Notes: generated by a model not told the origin, from the sequence alone. Positions 1 through 9,351 are shown, counted from the first letter of the stretch. The stretch: 64,000 bases of DNA from Vallitaleaceae bacterium 9-2 (GCA_038396585.1 CP121691.1:2976001-3040000); one strand, 5' to 3'. Translations and numbers: made by a program.

Positions 1-369
1 TTGTTCGAATCGAAGCTGCTCATAAGCTTTTTCTACTATTTTCACATTATCCGGCCACTGAATCGATTGAACAGCTTTTTGTGTCAGCGTCGTCGGATCA
101 TGATTACCTGCTATCATAATGACGCGCGTTTTATCCAGCTGTTCAAATAAATAGCGCATGTCAAGCCAATCCCCTATTTGAGCATAATCCGCCTCAATGC
201 AGTCTCCGGCCATCAACAAAAAGTCAACGGTCTGCTGATTACAAAACTCAATAACTTTTCGTAGATTTTCTTTAATGGCCTGACGCTTTATTGTTCCAAA
301 TTGACCTCCAAAAGAGGCACTTTGAAACGTTTGTCCCACATGTAAGTCTGCTATATGTACAAATTTCAT
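1..369 (-). CDS. Metallophosphoesterase, SbcD/YhaO-like (partial)
   Basis: The gene begins at an ATG and runs off the left edge of the window, so only about 123 N-terminal residues are seen. The start MKFVHIADLHVGQ is the first metal-binding motif (DxH) of calcineurin-like phosphoesterases; LMAGDCIEA gives the second (GD) and IMIAGNHD the third (GNHD). This arrangement, with the long insert between motifs one and two, fits the SbcD/Mre11-like DNA-repair nuclease group, such as YhaO, more than cyclic-nucleotide phosphodiesterases, but the C-terminus that would decide this is missing. Its ATG overlaps the stop of the phosphofructokinase gene (ATGA), so the two are probably translationally coupled. 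An exact role is not established. Confidence 0.8.
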   Translation of the reverse strand, partial: MKFVHIADLHVGQTFQSASFGGQFGTIKRQAIKENLRKVIEFCNQQTVDFLLMAGDCIEADYAQIGDWLDMRYLFEQLDKTRVIMIAGNHDPTTLTQKAVQSIQWPDNVKIVEKAYEQLRFEQ

Positions 370-1451
370 GTCAAATATTCATCTCCAAAATTAATGCCAA
401 TCAATTTTCCCGTCAAAATCAAATTATCATCTTTGGGAACGATTTTTAGCCTTCCTGCAACTTCTTCCAGAGGCGTAGCCCGAATAGTATTATTATCTAT
501 CGACACTGTCATACCGTAGTTTTCTTCATGAATAAGCTTTGCCGCATACGCTCCTAATTGTGAGGCCAACACTCGGTCATATGGCGATGGTGAACCCCCA
601 CGTTGTTGATGTCCCGGAACTGTCACACGCGTCTCGATATCCGTTTTGTTTTGAATGTATTCAGCTAAACGATAGGATACTGTTGGGTATTTCATGGATT
701 TACGATGATTTTTCAAATCTTTTTTACTCATTTTGTCTTCTTCTTTCGTCATTGCCCCTTCGGCGATGGCAATAATTGAAAAATTCTTGCCATTACGTTG
801 ACGCTTTTTAAGCGCTTCAATGACAATATCGGGATCATATGGAATCTCCGGAATTAAGATAACATCGGCTCCACCAGCAACACCCGAATGCAGGGTCAAC
901 CATCCCGCTTTATTGCCCATAAGCTCCACTAGCATGACACGGTCATGGGAATCTGCTGTTGTATGAATCCGATCAATCACTTCTGTGGCAATATCTACCG
1001 CACTATGAAAGCCAAAAGTAACATCTGTGCCCCAGATATCATTGTCAATTGTTTTAGGAAGTCCAATGACATTAAGGCCTTCCTCACGTAACAAATTTGC
1101 ATTTTTGTGTGTTCCTGCGCCACCCAAGCATACTAAGCAATCAAGATTAAGCGCATTGTATGTCTCCAGCATATTTTTAACTTTATCAACACCGTCTTCT
1201 TCTATTTTACGCATTTTTTTAAAAGGTGTCCGAGCCGTTCCTAAAATTGTCCCTCCCCGAGTTAAAATACCTGAAAAGTCCTTAGGCTCCATTATTACAG
1301 CATTATTTTCTATTAATCCTTTAAATCCATCTTTAATTCCAATAATTTCACAATCCATCATGCCATATGCCGCTTTTGCAACACCACGAATTGTTGCATT
1401 TAAGCCTGGACAGTCTCCACCACTTGTCAATAATCCAATTCTTTTTTTCAC
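366..1451 (-). CDS. pfkA: 6-phosphofructokinase (Pfk family, atypical phosphoryl-donor motif)
   Basis: A 361-residue phosphofructokinase that phosphorylates fructose-6-phosphate in glycolysis. The N-terminus KKRIGLLTSGGDCPGLNATI is the family glycine-rich start; PKTIDNDIWGTD carries the catalytic TIDND aspartates; MGNKAGW and PGHQQRGGSPSPYDR follow the family order. I chose the GTG at 1451 because GGAGG lies seven bases upstream; an open frame extends further upstream but has no such site. The donor-site motif reads GGAGTH instead of GGDGS, and lysine precedes TIDND where ATP-dependent enzymes usually have glycine. Both features occur in the PPi-dependent and mixed Pfk groups, so the donor (ATP or pyrophosphate) is uncertain. 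It overlaps the downstream phosphoesterase gene by four bases. Confidence 0.92.
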   Translation of the reverse strand: MKKRIGLLTSGGDCPGLNATIRGVAKAAYGMMDCEIIGIKDGFKGLIENNAVIMEPKDFSGILTRGGTILGTARTPFKKMRKIEEDGVDKVKNMLETYNALNLDCLVCLGGAGTHKNANLLREEGLNVIGLPKTIDNDIWGTDVTFGFHSAVDIATEVIDRIHTTADSHDRVMLVELMGNKAGWLTLHSGVAGGADVILIPEIPYDPDIVIEALKKRQRNGKNFSIIAIAEGAMTKEEDKMSKKDLKNHRKSMKYPTVSYRLAEYIQNKTDIETRVTVPGHQQRGGSPSPYDRVLASQLGAYAAKLIHEENYGMTVSIDNNTIRATPLEEVAGRLKIVPKDDNLILTGKLIGINFGDEYLT

Positions 1452-1506
1452 TATAAAACCTCCTTGGAATTTGAACCGAAATATTTTCTTTATACTTTTC
1501 TTCTCT

Positions 1507-1539
1507 AGTATACCATATTCTTTGTCATAGATATCTATG
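1507..1539 (-). promoter_or_regulatory. pfkA promoter with palindrome
   Basis: On the minus strand an extended -10 element TGGTATACT (1507-1515) lies about 55 bases before the pfkA start. A perfect 14-base palindrome CATAGATATCTATG (1526-1539) sits over the expected -35 position. This looks like a promoter with an operator; the regulator is not known, although the divergent GntR gene is an obvious candidate. Confidence 0.5.
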
Positions 1540-1562
1540 AAATACTTGTTTTTTTTGATAAT

Positions 1563-1589
1563 ATGTGTAAAATAATATGTAGTACACAT
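1563..1589. promoter_or_regulatory. Inverted repeat upstream of GntR gene
   Basis: ATGTGTA (1563-1569) and TACACAT (1583-1589) form a 7-base inverted repeat with a 13-base spacer in the divergent pfkA/GntR interval. It may be a regulator site; no independent support is visible. Confidence 0.3.
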
Positions 1590-1657
1590 AATACAAACGC
1601 TTCGTATGTAATTCTATCATTATATTAATGACACAATATAAGAAATGAGGAAAAAAC

Positions 1658-2419
1658 ATGACTACAAAGGAACTATTTAAAGAATATTCAATTGACAAGT
1701 CCATTCCGATTCCCCTTTACTACCAATTTAAAAATATTCTCATTGAAATGATGCGAAAAGGAATATTAAGCCCTGGCGATATCATTCCAACAGAATTTGA
1801 ATTATGTGAAATGTTTGATATCAGCCGAACCACTGTGCGTCAGGCTTTGGCTGAACTGGTTAATGAGAATAAGTTTTATCGTGTTAAGGGGCGAGGAACA
1901 TTTGTAGCTCAAGACAAAATTAATCAAGACTTTATTAAACGCATCGAAAGTTTTAAATCTGAAATGGAACGTAAGGGATATACACCTAGCTCAAAAATAT
2001 TAGAATTTGAGGTAATTAAACCTTCTACAGAAATAGCCGTCGCACTGAACATCTCTGCATCCAGTGATGTTATTTCACTAAAAAGGTTACGCTATGCAGA
2101 CCAAGAACCGATTGTCGTTGCCAACACTTATCTCCCTTATATTTCGTGTAAAAATGTGCTGGACTATGATATGGAGGTAAATTCCTTATATAAAATACTC
2201 TCCAAAAATATTAACACGAAAATCAACAAAGTTATTCGAAATGTTGAAGCTGTCATTCCTACAAAAGAGGACTGCGATCTCTTGCATATTACTAAAAACA
2301 CTGCGGTTCAACTTTTTCATTATATCGGCTACAACCAATTTGATTCTCCCATCGAATATACTATCTCACGCTATCGTGGAGATAAAAGTGTATTCACCAT
2401 TGAGCAGTATCTGCATTAA
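1658..2419 (+). CDS. GntR-family regulator with UTRA ligand domain
   Basis: A 253-residue transcription factor. Residues about 15-80 form the GntR winged helix (PIPLYYQFKNILIEMM, FELCEMFDISRTTVRQALAEL, KGRGTFVA). Residues about 95-250 form a UTRA effector domain, including VISLKRLRYADQEPIVVANTYLP and a C-terminal arginine-bearing strand ISRYRGDKSVF. UTRA domains of this HutC subgroup usually bind sugar phosphates, amino sugars or histidine-pathway compounds. The gene is divergent from pfkA, so it could control itself and glycolysis, but nothing in the sequence identifies the ligand. The start is preceded by TGAGG at good distance. Confidence 0.88.
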   Translation: MTTKELFKEYSIDKSIPIPLYYQFKNILIEMMRKGILSPGDIIPTEFELCEMFDISRTTVRQALAELVNENKFYRVKGRGTFVAQDKINQDFIKRIESFKSEMERKGYTPSSKILEFEVIKPSTEIAVALNISASSDVISLKRLRYADQEPIVVANTYLPYISCKNVLDYDMEVNSLYKILSKNINTKINKVIRNVEAVIPTKEDCDLLHITKNTAVQLFHYIGYNQFDSPIEYTISRYRGDKSVFTIEQYLH

Positions 2420-2435
2420 TTTTATCTAAACACAT

Positions 2436-2475
2436 AAAAATAGCGTAACAGTTTCGACTGTTACGCTATAAAATC
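2436..2475. terminator. Bidirectional terminator with UUCG loop
   Basis: A perfect 12-base stem, TAGCGTAACAGT (2441-2452) and its complement (2457-2468), closes a TTCG tetraloop. A-rich sequence precedes it and TAAAATCTAATTTCTT follows, so it can end transcription of the GntR gene and of the convergent minus-strand gene ending at 2498. Confidence 0.85.
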
Positions 2476-2497
2476 TAATTTCTTAGGGTTACATCCT

Positions 2498-4267
2498 TTA
2501 TTCTATCGGTCTTTTTTGTATAAATAGAATTGGATTAATATCATCAAAAATATCTAAGGCATCATCCAAACGATATACACGCTCTAAAAATGTGTCTTTA
2601 TAGATCGTATATATAAATTGCTCACCGCTATCTGTCATCACTGCAATGTATTTGTTTCCATCATAGGATACATAGACAACGGCATCTTCTTCACTCATAT
2701 ATCCATACTCTACCAAACCTTCTTTAATTGCTTGGCGCGTTGTTGTATTAATAATTTCAACTTGCGTGGTTTCAATTTTTCGAGTAATTAAGTTCAAGTT
2801 AAACTCCGGATACAGTTGATTAATCTCTTCAATCGATCGCACGCGATTATCAAGTAATTCAAAACCGCGTCCTTCGTCTTTTAAAAGCGCTATCGCGTAG
2901 TCTTGAAAATTCAGTCGAGAAGAATAAACCACAAAGGCATCGGTGCCATCATCTTTCATATATCGAATATATATTTCTTCCCCAAGCGCATCTTCAATCG
3001 CTTTATATATGGCATCATAAGTTTTGGCATCTTTTGTATAATGTCCTTTTGCCGGACGTTCGTAGGAATACTTTTGTTGATATTCCTCTTCTGAAATCAG
3101 TGAATGTGTTTTTTCGCTGATTAAAAAATACCGTTCTTCTTGTGTATCATATAAGACATATGGCATGCCATCGAGCATAATTAAGCGCATCTTCTTAAAA
3201 TCGTCATAAGGTATTTTTAGTCCATACAAATCAACAATCAATTCAATCGTTACCGGTTCCATATGATTAAGATCAAAAAAATAACCATAATGTGACACTA
3301 TATTTTCTGATGCTTTTAACGCATCAAATTTTTTTAATATAGTACGTCCATATTTTATCGTTGCCTGATTTAACAACTCTGCACGTTGATCTAATATCGT
3401 CTCGCGATCAATATATTCATCTAGCATAGGGTATGTTTGCATAATCTCATTAAACAGCTGTGTATTGGCTAAGATTAATAGTTGCTCAATAATTGAAGCT
3501 CCATTATAAAAATCCTCATATATTAGTCCCATAATATTTTCCGGGAACGTATGATGCTCACGTAAAAATCTAAGCGCTTCCTGCTGTTCTTTTGTTCCTG
3601 TCTCATAGATATTGATTAATCCTGAATTAGCTGATTGACTAATTTCTGATAAAATCGTTGAAATATCTTCCACATAAAACACATAATTCAAATAAAGCCC
3701 TTCATCTGTGAGCGCACTGGACGTGTATTCAAAATAGTCGTCGGGTTTATATGTATCGTAATTTATTTTTACTTTTATGGGTTCTTCAATGAGAAAGCCA
3801 AAAATCCACTGTCTAATAAAACTCGGAAGTTTGATTTGCTTTTTTCCAAAGGCTTTGGGAACGAGTTCAACCAATAAACCTTCTTGCTTTTTAAAAACAT
3901 TCAACTCATGATATACTGGAACCGTCATATGTTTTCGGTAATTGATTTTTGCCCATTTTTGCTCAACATCAACCAAGATGCCTTCCGTTAAAACCCCTTG
4001 TGATTGACTCACTTTTTCAACTTGACACCTTAGCTCATCGTTAATAACTGAAATCGGAATAAATCCAGTAAACCGATTATCCTGTGTACGTTTTACAAAT
4101 CCTGATTCCAATGAACTCAAGTAATTTTCTATCGGCTTTTCATTGACATCGTAAGATTCAAATAGATTGATTTGCATATACCCCCAAAAAGTTAAGCATA
4201 AAGCCAATATAATAATTAAAATTCCTATAACGACAAAAAATAAACGTCTCTTTACAATGTCCGTCAT
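2498..4267 (-). CDS. Membrane-anchored protein of unknown function
   Basis: I do not recognise this 589-residue protein. It has a short basic N-terminus followed by one strong transmembrane helix (about residues 9-30, VVIGILIIILALCLTFWGY), and a long soluble part that should lie outside the cell. The outer part is rich in Tyr, Ile, Glu and Asp, with no cysteine cluster, repeat or catalytic motif I can name. The region from about residue 360 to 590 looks like repeated beta-strand segments. The start has GGAGG just upstream. It follows the pectinesterase gene by 15 bases and is probably the last gene of that operon, before the terminator at 2441-2468. Confidence 0.7.
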   Translation of the reverse strand: MTDIVKRRLFFVVIGILIIILALCLTFWGYMQINLFESYDVNEKPIENYLSSLESGFVKRTQDNRFTGFIPISVINDELRCQVEKVSQSQGVLTEGILVDVEQKWAKINYRKHMTVPVYHELNVFKKQEGLLVELVPKAFGKKQIKLPSFIRQWIFGFLIEEPIKVKINYDTYKPDDYFEYTSSALTDEGLYLNYVFYVEDISTILSEISQSANSGLINIYETGTKEQQEALRFLREHHTFPENIMGLIYEDFYNGASIIEQLLILANTQLFNEIMQTYPMLDEYIDRETILDQRAELLNQATIKYGRTILKKFDALKASENIVSHYGYFFDLNHMEPVTIELIVDLYGLKIPYDDFKKMRLIMLDGMPYVLYDTQEERYFLISEKTHSLISEEEYQQKYSYERPAKGHYTKDAKTYDAIYKAIEDALGEEIYIRYMKDDGTDAFVVYSSRLNFQDYAIALLKDEGRGFELLDNRVRSIEEINQLYPEFNLNLITRKIETTQVEIINTTTRQAIKEGLVEYGYMSEEDAVVYVSYDGNKYIAVMTDSGEQFIYTIYKDTFLERVYRLDDALDIFDDINPILFIQKRPIE

Positions 4268-4282
4268 ACTGCCTCCTATATG

Positions 4283-5242
4283 TTACCCATCTTCCACCTC
4301 AAAACACTTCTTGTGCCAATCACTCAAAAAATTTAAGGACGGCTCGTGATCTTCAATACGAATAAATGGGGCATTCCCTCTTCTATACTTAGTTACTGTA
4401 CTATTGGCATACTTACACTTATACTCTGAAAATTGTGTTGTTTTTCTATTGTCACAATTATTCCAATCATCCCATCCTTCAGGATGAATATGTTGTGCAA
4501 TTGAGCACCCAATAAGCATAACCTGGGCAAATTTTCGCCAAGGTCTACCTAAAAACACGCTCCCAGGCCGGATACCTTCTTCTGCAAGAAAGTCACATCC
4601 ATAAAACACAAATCCATATGGCTGCGACGCATCCGTTGATGGCGCAGATACATATCCATTGATAGTTTCATGACGGTTCTTTGATAAAAGTTGACATCCA
4701 TGAAAAAAAGCTTGTCCTCCACCAAAAATGAAATCCACATCACCTTCAATATAACAATGGTCAAAATAAGACTCCAAGTGTCGATAAGCTTTGTGTTCAC
4801 TTGGACCGACAAAAGACCCTTCAATACGAGGTCGTTTAGGTAACGGCGCTAAAAAAACTGTATCTTGGCAACCCAAAAGTCGACAGTTTTTAACTTGAGC
4901 AAAATGTGCATCTACATATAATGCTATCGCTTGTCCGACTTGACGCCCATCACCCGAACTATTTTCGATGCTTAGGTTCTCTAAAACTATATTATCACCT
5001 TCAACGAGACATGTATATGAGCGAAATGTCCCAAATCGCTTCCCATCTTTATGATCTTTTAGTGCAAAATCATTATATGTGATTTTAACTTCACCTGTCC
5101 CCATACCAATAATATGTAAATTATTCGTGGCAATATTCAGCTTTTCTTTGTAGGTCCCTGGCTCAATATATATTACATCTCCGTCGTTAGCTTGATTGAT
5201 AACATCTTGTATTTTTTGATTTGTCTTAACAATATGCTTCAT
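4283..5242 (-). CDS. Pectinesterase (CE8), no signal peptide
   Basis: A 319-residue pectin methylesterase, which removes methyl esters from polygalacturonate. The family motifs appear in order: GCQDTVFL (QDT), VDFIFGGGQAFF (the DFIFG nucleophile motif) and LGRPWRKFAQV (LGRPW arginine). The length matches the catalytic beta-helix alone. The protein starts MKHIVKTNQKIQDVI with no signal sequence, so it should act in the cytoplasm, presumably on imported oligogalacturonides. The start overlaps the stop of the HD-domain gene (ATGA), which implies coupled translation. Confidence 0.93.
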   Translation of the reverse strand: MKHIVKTNQKIQDVINQANDGDVIYIEPGTYKEKLNIATNNLHIIGMGTGEVKITYNDFALKDHKDGKRFGTFRSYTCLVEGDNIVLENLSIENSSGDGRQVGQAIALYVDAHFAQVKNCRLLGCQDTVFLAPLPKRPRIEGSFVGPSEHKAYRHLESYFDHCYIEGDVDFIFGGGQAFFHGCQLLSKNRHETINGYVSAPSTDASQPYGFVFYGCDFLAEEGIRPGSVFLGRPWRKFAQVMLIGCSIAQHIHPEGWDDWNNCDNRKTTQFSEYKCKYANSTVTKYRRGNAPFIRIEDHEPSLNFLSDWHKKCFEVEDG

Positions 5243-5772
5243 GGGGTTTCCTTTCTATTATGCACACAATATCTGTATTCTTGAAGAAGGGGTAAGTTAA
5301 ATGCCTGTATGAGCTCTTGGTGGTTTTTCGAAAATAATGTCTCTTGAATTGAACACCATTTATCTGCCATGCTGACGATAATACTTTCTCTATACAAAGG
5401 CGGTGATAAGGTCAAAGGAAACATATGACTTAAAATAATATTTTCTTCAATGGCATTGGTTTTATATATTTTTCTTAGATTTTTAATAGCAAATCGGCTG
5501 TGCTTTATTCCATGAAATTGATGATATTTTTCCGGAACATGCCAGTCATATAAATAATAATCATGAAATAATGCGCCTATAATCATACTCTCGCTACGAA
5601 TTTTAATACGAAGTATCGATGCAATGCACAAGCTATAATATGCCACTGCAATACAATGCAACATCGTTGTCACCTCTTGATGATGCTTATATTGCTCCAT
5701 CTTATATAAATGTGCAGACAGCTTTTCGCGTCGAATAACCCGTTGAATTTTGTTAACTGCACATCGATTCAT
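5239..5772 (-). CDS. HD-domain hydrolase-like protein
   Basis: A 177-residue protein with an HD fold: an early helix with His (MLHCIAVAYYSL), the ALFHDYYLYDW doublet, a helix around HGIKHSRFA and SHMFPLTL, and ADKWC near the C-terminus. HD proteins of this size are metal-dependent phosphohydrolases, often of unknown substrate. It lies between the CmpB-like gene and pectinesterase and overlaps the latter by four bases, but no functional link to pectin is evident. AAGGATGG upstream of the ATG supports the start. Confidence 0.8.
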   Translation of the reverse strand: MNRCAVNKIQRVIRREKLSAHLYKMEQYKHHQEVTTMLHCIAVAYYSLCIASILRIKIRSESMIIGALFHDYYLYDWHVPEKYHQFHGIKHSRFAIKNLRKIYKTNAIEENIILSHMFPLTLSPPLYRESIIVSMADKWCSIQETLFSKNHQELIQAFNLPLLQEYRYCVHNRKETP

Positions 5773-5796
5773 CTCTATCCATCCTTCTACACTGGT

Positions 5797-6660
5797 TTAA
5801 TGTCTACGCAATTCTTTTAACAACTCACTAAATCGTTTTGACGTCATATCTGGAAAAGCTCTAAACAATCGAGAATAGCGTACTTTTCTTATCAGTTGTT
5901 CATATTTTTTTTGATTATTCAAAATGTTGAATTTTGTCCGTACATTTATAAGCTTGTCATGATCTATAAGATCATTAACGATATCTTTAATCTCTGCACT
6001 ATAATAATTTTGTAATGCATCCAGTTTTTCTATTGGTTTTTTAAATACTTCAAAAGAATCCCGCATCTCATTAATAAGCTTTCTTTTTGACTGACGTAAA
6101 TTATTGGCTTCATTTTCAAGCTCAAAAAGCAAACGTCGAAAATCGACCAGCGAACGCATAGTCAAGCTTCCATCAATAACAAAATAAATCAAAGAAATCA
6201 AGATAACTATTTCTTTGACTAGAACAGGCAAGCTTTGAATAATATGTGTACTCACAGGCAATATAAAGTAAATAACCAATGTTCCAACAATTCCCCAATA
6301 TATGGAGAACCTAAGACAAATATAGCCTTTTAGATTAAACTTTTGTGCTGAATAATCCCACCAGCGCGTCTTAAAAAAATAAAATAATAAAGCTCCAACA
6401 ATCCACTCAATCAACGTTGTTATTACTGCTGAGAAGAAGAAAACGACAAGAATATAATACGGGTTTTTCATAGCATCTTGATTTAGTATATTATGTACTG
6501 CGATGTAAAGCATCACAACACCGAATCCGTAAATCGGGCAAAATGGCCCTGCCAAAAAGCCACGATTTACAAATTTGTGGTGTTTATAGTAGGCATATAT
6601 GACTTCCATGAGCCACCCTAAAAAGGAATAGCCTACAAATAATAAAAATATGTCATCCAT
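5797..6660 (-). CDS. CmpB-like (putative ABC-type) integral membrane protein
   Basis: A 287-residue membrane protein of the family often named putative ABC transporter type IV (CmpB). The first 170 residues contain about five helices, with the typical N-terminal FLLFVGYSFLGWLMEVIYAYY and NRGFLAGPFCPIYGFG motifs; the last 110 residues are charged and helical. The biochemical role of the family is unsettled. I chose the ATG at 6660, which shares its A with the asnS stop (TAATG). An in-frame TTG four codons earlier (6672) is possible but has no better ribosome site. It is likely co-transcribed with asnS. Confidence 0.82.
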   Translation of the reverse strand: MDDIFLLFVGYSFLGWLMEVIYAYYKHHKFVNRGFLAGPFCPIYGFGVVMLYIAVHNILNQDAMKNPYYILVVFFFSAVITTLIEWIVGALLFYFFKTRWWDYSAQKFNLKGYICLRFSIYWGIVGTLVIYFILPVSTHIIQSLPVLVKEIVILISLIYFVIDGSLTMRSLVDFRRLLFELENEANNLRQSKRKLINEMRDSFEVFKKPIEKLDALQNYYSAEIKDIVNDLIDHDKLINVRTKFNILNNQKKYEQLIRKVRYSRLFRAFPDMTSKRFSELLKELRRH

Positions 6661-8048
6661 TAAATATGACAATTATGCACCGTTCTAGGGAAGGATACTA
6701 CATCGCGAATGTTTGTCATTCCAGTCATATACATAATCATACGCTCAAACCCTAAACCAAATCCCGCATGTCTTGTTCCTCCATATTTTCGAAGATCCAA
6801 GTACCACCAATATTCTTCTTCATTTAATCCCATCTCTGCCATACGTTTTCTAATAAGTTCCAAATCATCTTCACGCTGACTTCCACCAATGATCTCACCA
6901 ACTCCTGGAACGAGTAAATCCATAGCGGCCACTGTTTTTCCATCATCATTCAACTTCATATAAAAAGCCTTGATATCTTTAGGATAATCCGTTACAAAAA
7001 CCGGTTTTTTATAAATGACTTCTGTTAAATATCGTTCGTGTTCTGTCTGAAGGTCACAACCCCATTCAACCGGATAATCAAAGTTTTCATTGTTTTTCTT
7101 AAGTAATTCAATGGCATCTGTATATGTGATACGTTCAAAACGATTGTTCACAACATTGCTTAGACGTTCATTCAGTCCTTTATCAATAAACTGGCTAAAG
7201 AACTTCATCTCTTCCGGTGCATGTTCTTGAACATATGTAATGATGTATTTGATCATATCCTCAGCCACATCCATATCATCAATCAAATCAGCAAAAGCCA
7301 TCTCAGGTTCAATCATCCAAAACTCTGCTGCATGGCGTGGTGTGTTTGAATTTTCCGCACGAAATGTCGGTCCAAATGTGTAGACATTTCTAAATGCCAT
7401 CGCATACGTTTCTACGTTTAATTGACCACTTACTGTCAGATTGGCTTCTTTTCCAAAGAAGTCCTGGCTATAGTCAACAGCTCCCTCTACCATAGGTACG
7501 TTTGACGGATCCATTGTTGAGACTCTAAACATCTCTCCCGCACCTTCACAGTCACTTGCTGTGATAATGGGTGTATGTACATAGACAAAGCCTCGTTCGT
7601 TAAAAAACTGATGAATGGCAAAAGCAGTTAATGAACGCACACGAAAAACTGCTGCAAAGGTATTGGTTCGAGGGCGCAAATGCTCAATAGTTCGTAAGTA
7701 TTCAAACGAATGACGTTTTTTTTGTAATGGATAGTCCGGCTGTGAATGTCCTTCTATTTGAACGTCTGCTGCTTGGAGCTCAAACGCTTGCTTCGCCTCA
7801 GGTGTTGCTACCAGCTTTCCTTTAACAATAATTGCTGAACCGACATTAAGTTTTGTATATTCCTTATATCCTTCAAGCGTATCATCCATAACAATCTGTA
7901 GTGTGTTAAAATGCGTTCCGTCATTAATCACGATAAATCCAAACTTACTCGATGCACGCACACTGCGAACCCAGCCCGATACCGTGATTTCTTTGTCCAA
8001 GAATTGGGTATGGTCATTGAACAAGTCTTTAATCAATGTTGCTTTCAT
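6660..8048 (-). CDS. asnS: Asparaginyl-tRNA synthetase
   Basis: A 462-residue class IIb synthetase that charges tRNA-Asn. An N-terminal OB fold ([23 protein letters not shown], residues about 20-110) binds the anticodon. The catalytic core shows motif 2 ([22 protein letters not shown]) and motif 3 (GFGLGFERM), followed by the AsnRS-type tail [11 protein letters not shown]. The length is normal for AsnS. AAGGAAGG precedes the ATG. The space before the gene is too short for a T-box. It is divergent from the M29 aminopeptidase gene. Confidence 0.97.
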   Translation of the reverse strand: MKATLIKDLFNDHTQFLDKEITVSGWVRSVRASSKFGFIVINDGTHFNTLQIVMDDTLEGYKEYTKLNVGSAIIVKGKLVATPEAKQAFELQAADVQIEGHSQPDYPLQKKRHSFEYLRTIEHLRPRTNTFAAVFRVRSLTAFAIHQFFNERGFVYVHTPIITASDCEGAGEMFRVSTMDPSNVPMVEGAVDYSQDFFGKEANLTVSGQLNVETYAMAFRNVYTFGPTFRAENSNTPRHAAEFWMIEPEMAFADLIDDMDVAEDMIKYIITYVQEHAPEEMKFFSQFIDKGLNERLSNVVNNRFERITYTDAIELLKKNNENFDYPVEWGCDLQTEHERYLTEVIYKKPVFVTDYPKDIKAFYMKLNDDGKTVAAMDLLVPGVGEIIGGSQREDDLELIRKRMAEMGLNEEEYWWYLDLRKYGGTRHAGFGLGFERMIMYMTGMTNIRDVVSFPRTVHNCHI

Positions 8049-8074
8049 AATCTACCTTCCTTTTCATATAGTAT

Positions 8075-8102
8075 TTGAATCCTATGTGTTTTATGCTATA
8101 AT
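8075..8102 (+). promoter_or_regulatory. Promoter for M29 aminopeptidase gene
   Basis: TTGAAT (8075-8080), a 16-base spacer and TATAAT (8097-8102) preceded by TGC form a good sigma-A promoter. Transcription would give a leader of about 85 bases before the gene at 8194. Confidence 0.6.
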
Positions 8103-8193
8103 ACACTTAGTATATTAGATGACCATCAAATATAAAACTCATCTATATAGAATCAATAATATCATATATTAAAGATGAAGGAAAGGTGAAACT

Positions 8194-9309
8194 ATGGATC
8201 AAAGAGTACAAAAATTAGCTCAAAATCTCGTACAATACTCGTTAAAAGTACAAAAAGGCGAAAAAGTATTAATTGAGCATATGGATGAAGATACAAAAGA
8301 GCTTGCAAGAGCCCTTGTCAAAGAAGTGTTTAATGTTGGAGCTATTCCATTTGTCCAATCAACAGACATGCGTTTACTTCGTGAACAAATCCTTGAAGCA
8401 CCCGATGAATACTTTACATTACGGGCTCAATGGGAAATGGATCGTATGCGCAATATGGATTGCTATATTGGTGTGCGCGGCAGTGAAAATGTTAGCGAAC
8501 TTTCTGATGTTTCTTCTACACAAATGTCAAAATATCAAAAGTTACTTCAACAAAAAGTACACAGTGAAATCCGTGTTCCTCATACACGTTGGGTCGTGTT
8601 ACGTTATCCAACACCATCTATGGCACAATTAAGCAACACAAGCACATCTGCTTTTGAAGATTTTTATTTTAATGTGTGTAATCTGGATTACAGCAAAATG
8701 GATGAAGCGATGAATCCATTAAAAGCATTAATGGAAAAAACTGACAAAGTACATATTGTTGGACCAGGTACTGATTTAACTTTCTCAATTAAGGATATAC
8801 CGGTTATCAAGTGTGCTGGAGAAATGAACATTCCTGATGGAGAAATCTATACAGCACCTGTCAAGGATTCTGTCAACGGAACCCTACAATACAATACACC
8901 TGCTGTTTATCAAGGATTTACTTATGAGAATATTCAATTAACATTCAAAGACGGTAAAATCGTTGAGGCAACAGCCAATGACAACGAACGTATTAACGAT
9001 GTCTTTGATACAGATGACGGTGCACGATTCATCGGAGAATTTGCTATTGGGATTAATCCATACATTTTAACCCCAATGAAGGATACACTATTTGATGAAA
9101 AGATTATGGGAAGCTTCCACTTTACACCTGGTAATGCTTATGAAGATGCAGATAACACCAATCGTTCAGCCGTTCACTGGGACCTTGTTTGCATTCAAAC
9201 TCCAGAGTTTGGTGGCGGTAAAATCTATTTTGACGATGTTCTTATCAGAGAAAACGGTCGATTCGTCTTACCAGAACTTGACTGCTTAAACCCAGAAAAT
9301 TTGAAGTAG
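8194..9309 (+). CDS. M29 family aminopeptidase
   Basis: A 371-residue thermophilic-type (M29) metalloaminopeptidase, which removes N-terminal residues from peptides in the cytoplasm. The expected metal ligands are visible: glutamates in CAGEMNIPDGEIYTAP and IGEFAIGINP, and the late cluster FHFTPGNAYEDADNTNRSAVHWDLV with His, Tyr, His and Asp. The size is a little under the usual 400-410 residues of AmpS/PepS enzymes but no motif is missing. AAGGAAAGGTG before the ATG supports the start. It is monocistronic and ends at a large hairpin. Confidence 0.92.
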   Translation: MDQRVQKLAQNLVQYSLKVQKGEKVLIEHMDEDTKELARALVKEVFNVGAIPFVQSTDMRLLREQILEAPDEYFTLRAQWEMDRMRNMDCYIGVRGSENVSELSDVSSTQMSKYQKLLQQKVHSEIRVPHTRWVVLRYPTPSMAQLSNTSTSAFEDFYFNVCNLDYSKMDEAMNPLKALMEKTDKVHIVGPGTDLTFSIKDIPVIKCAGEMNIPDGEIYTAPVKDSVNGTLQYNTPAVYQGFTYENIQLTFKDGKIVEATANDNERINDVFDTDDGARFIGEFAIGINPYILTPMKDTLFDEKIMGSFHFTPGNAYEDADNTNRSAVHWDLVCIQTPEFGGGKIYFDDVLIRENGRFVLPELDCLNPENLK

Positions 9310-9351
9310 TAATATAGTCTCTACATCTTAATATCGAAATACACATATCAA

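Noticed and set aside
1027-1530. Open frame of 167 codons on the plus strand
   Set aside because: It lies entirely antisense to phosphofructokinase, has no ribosome site and no recognisable motif.
8049-8193. T-box riboswitch for asnS
   Set aside because: The interval is only 145 bases, shared with a divergent promoter, and holds no terminator or T-box-like core.
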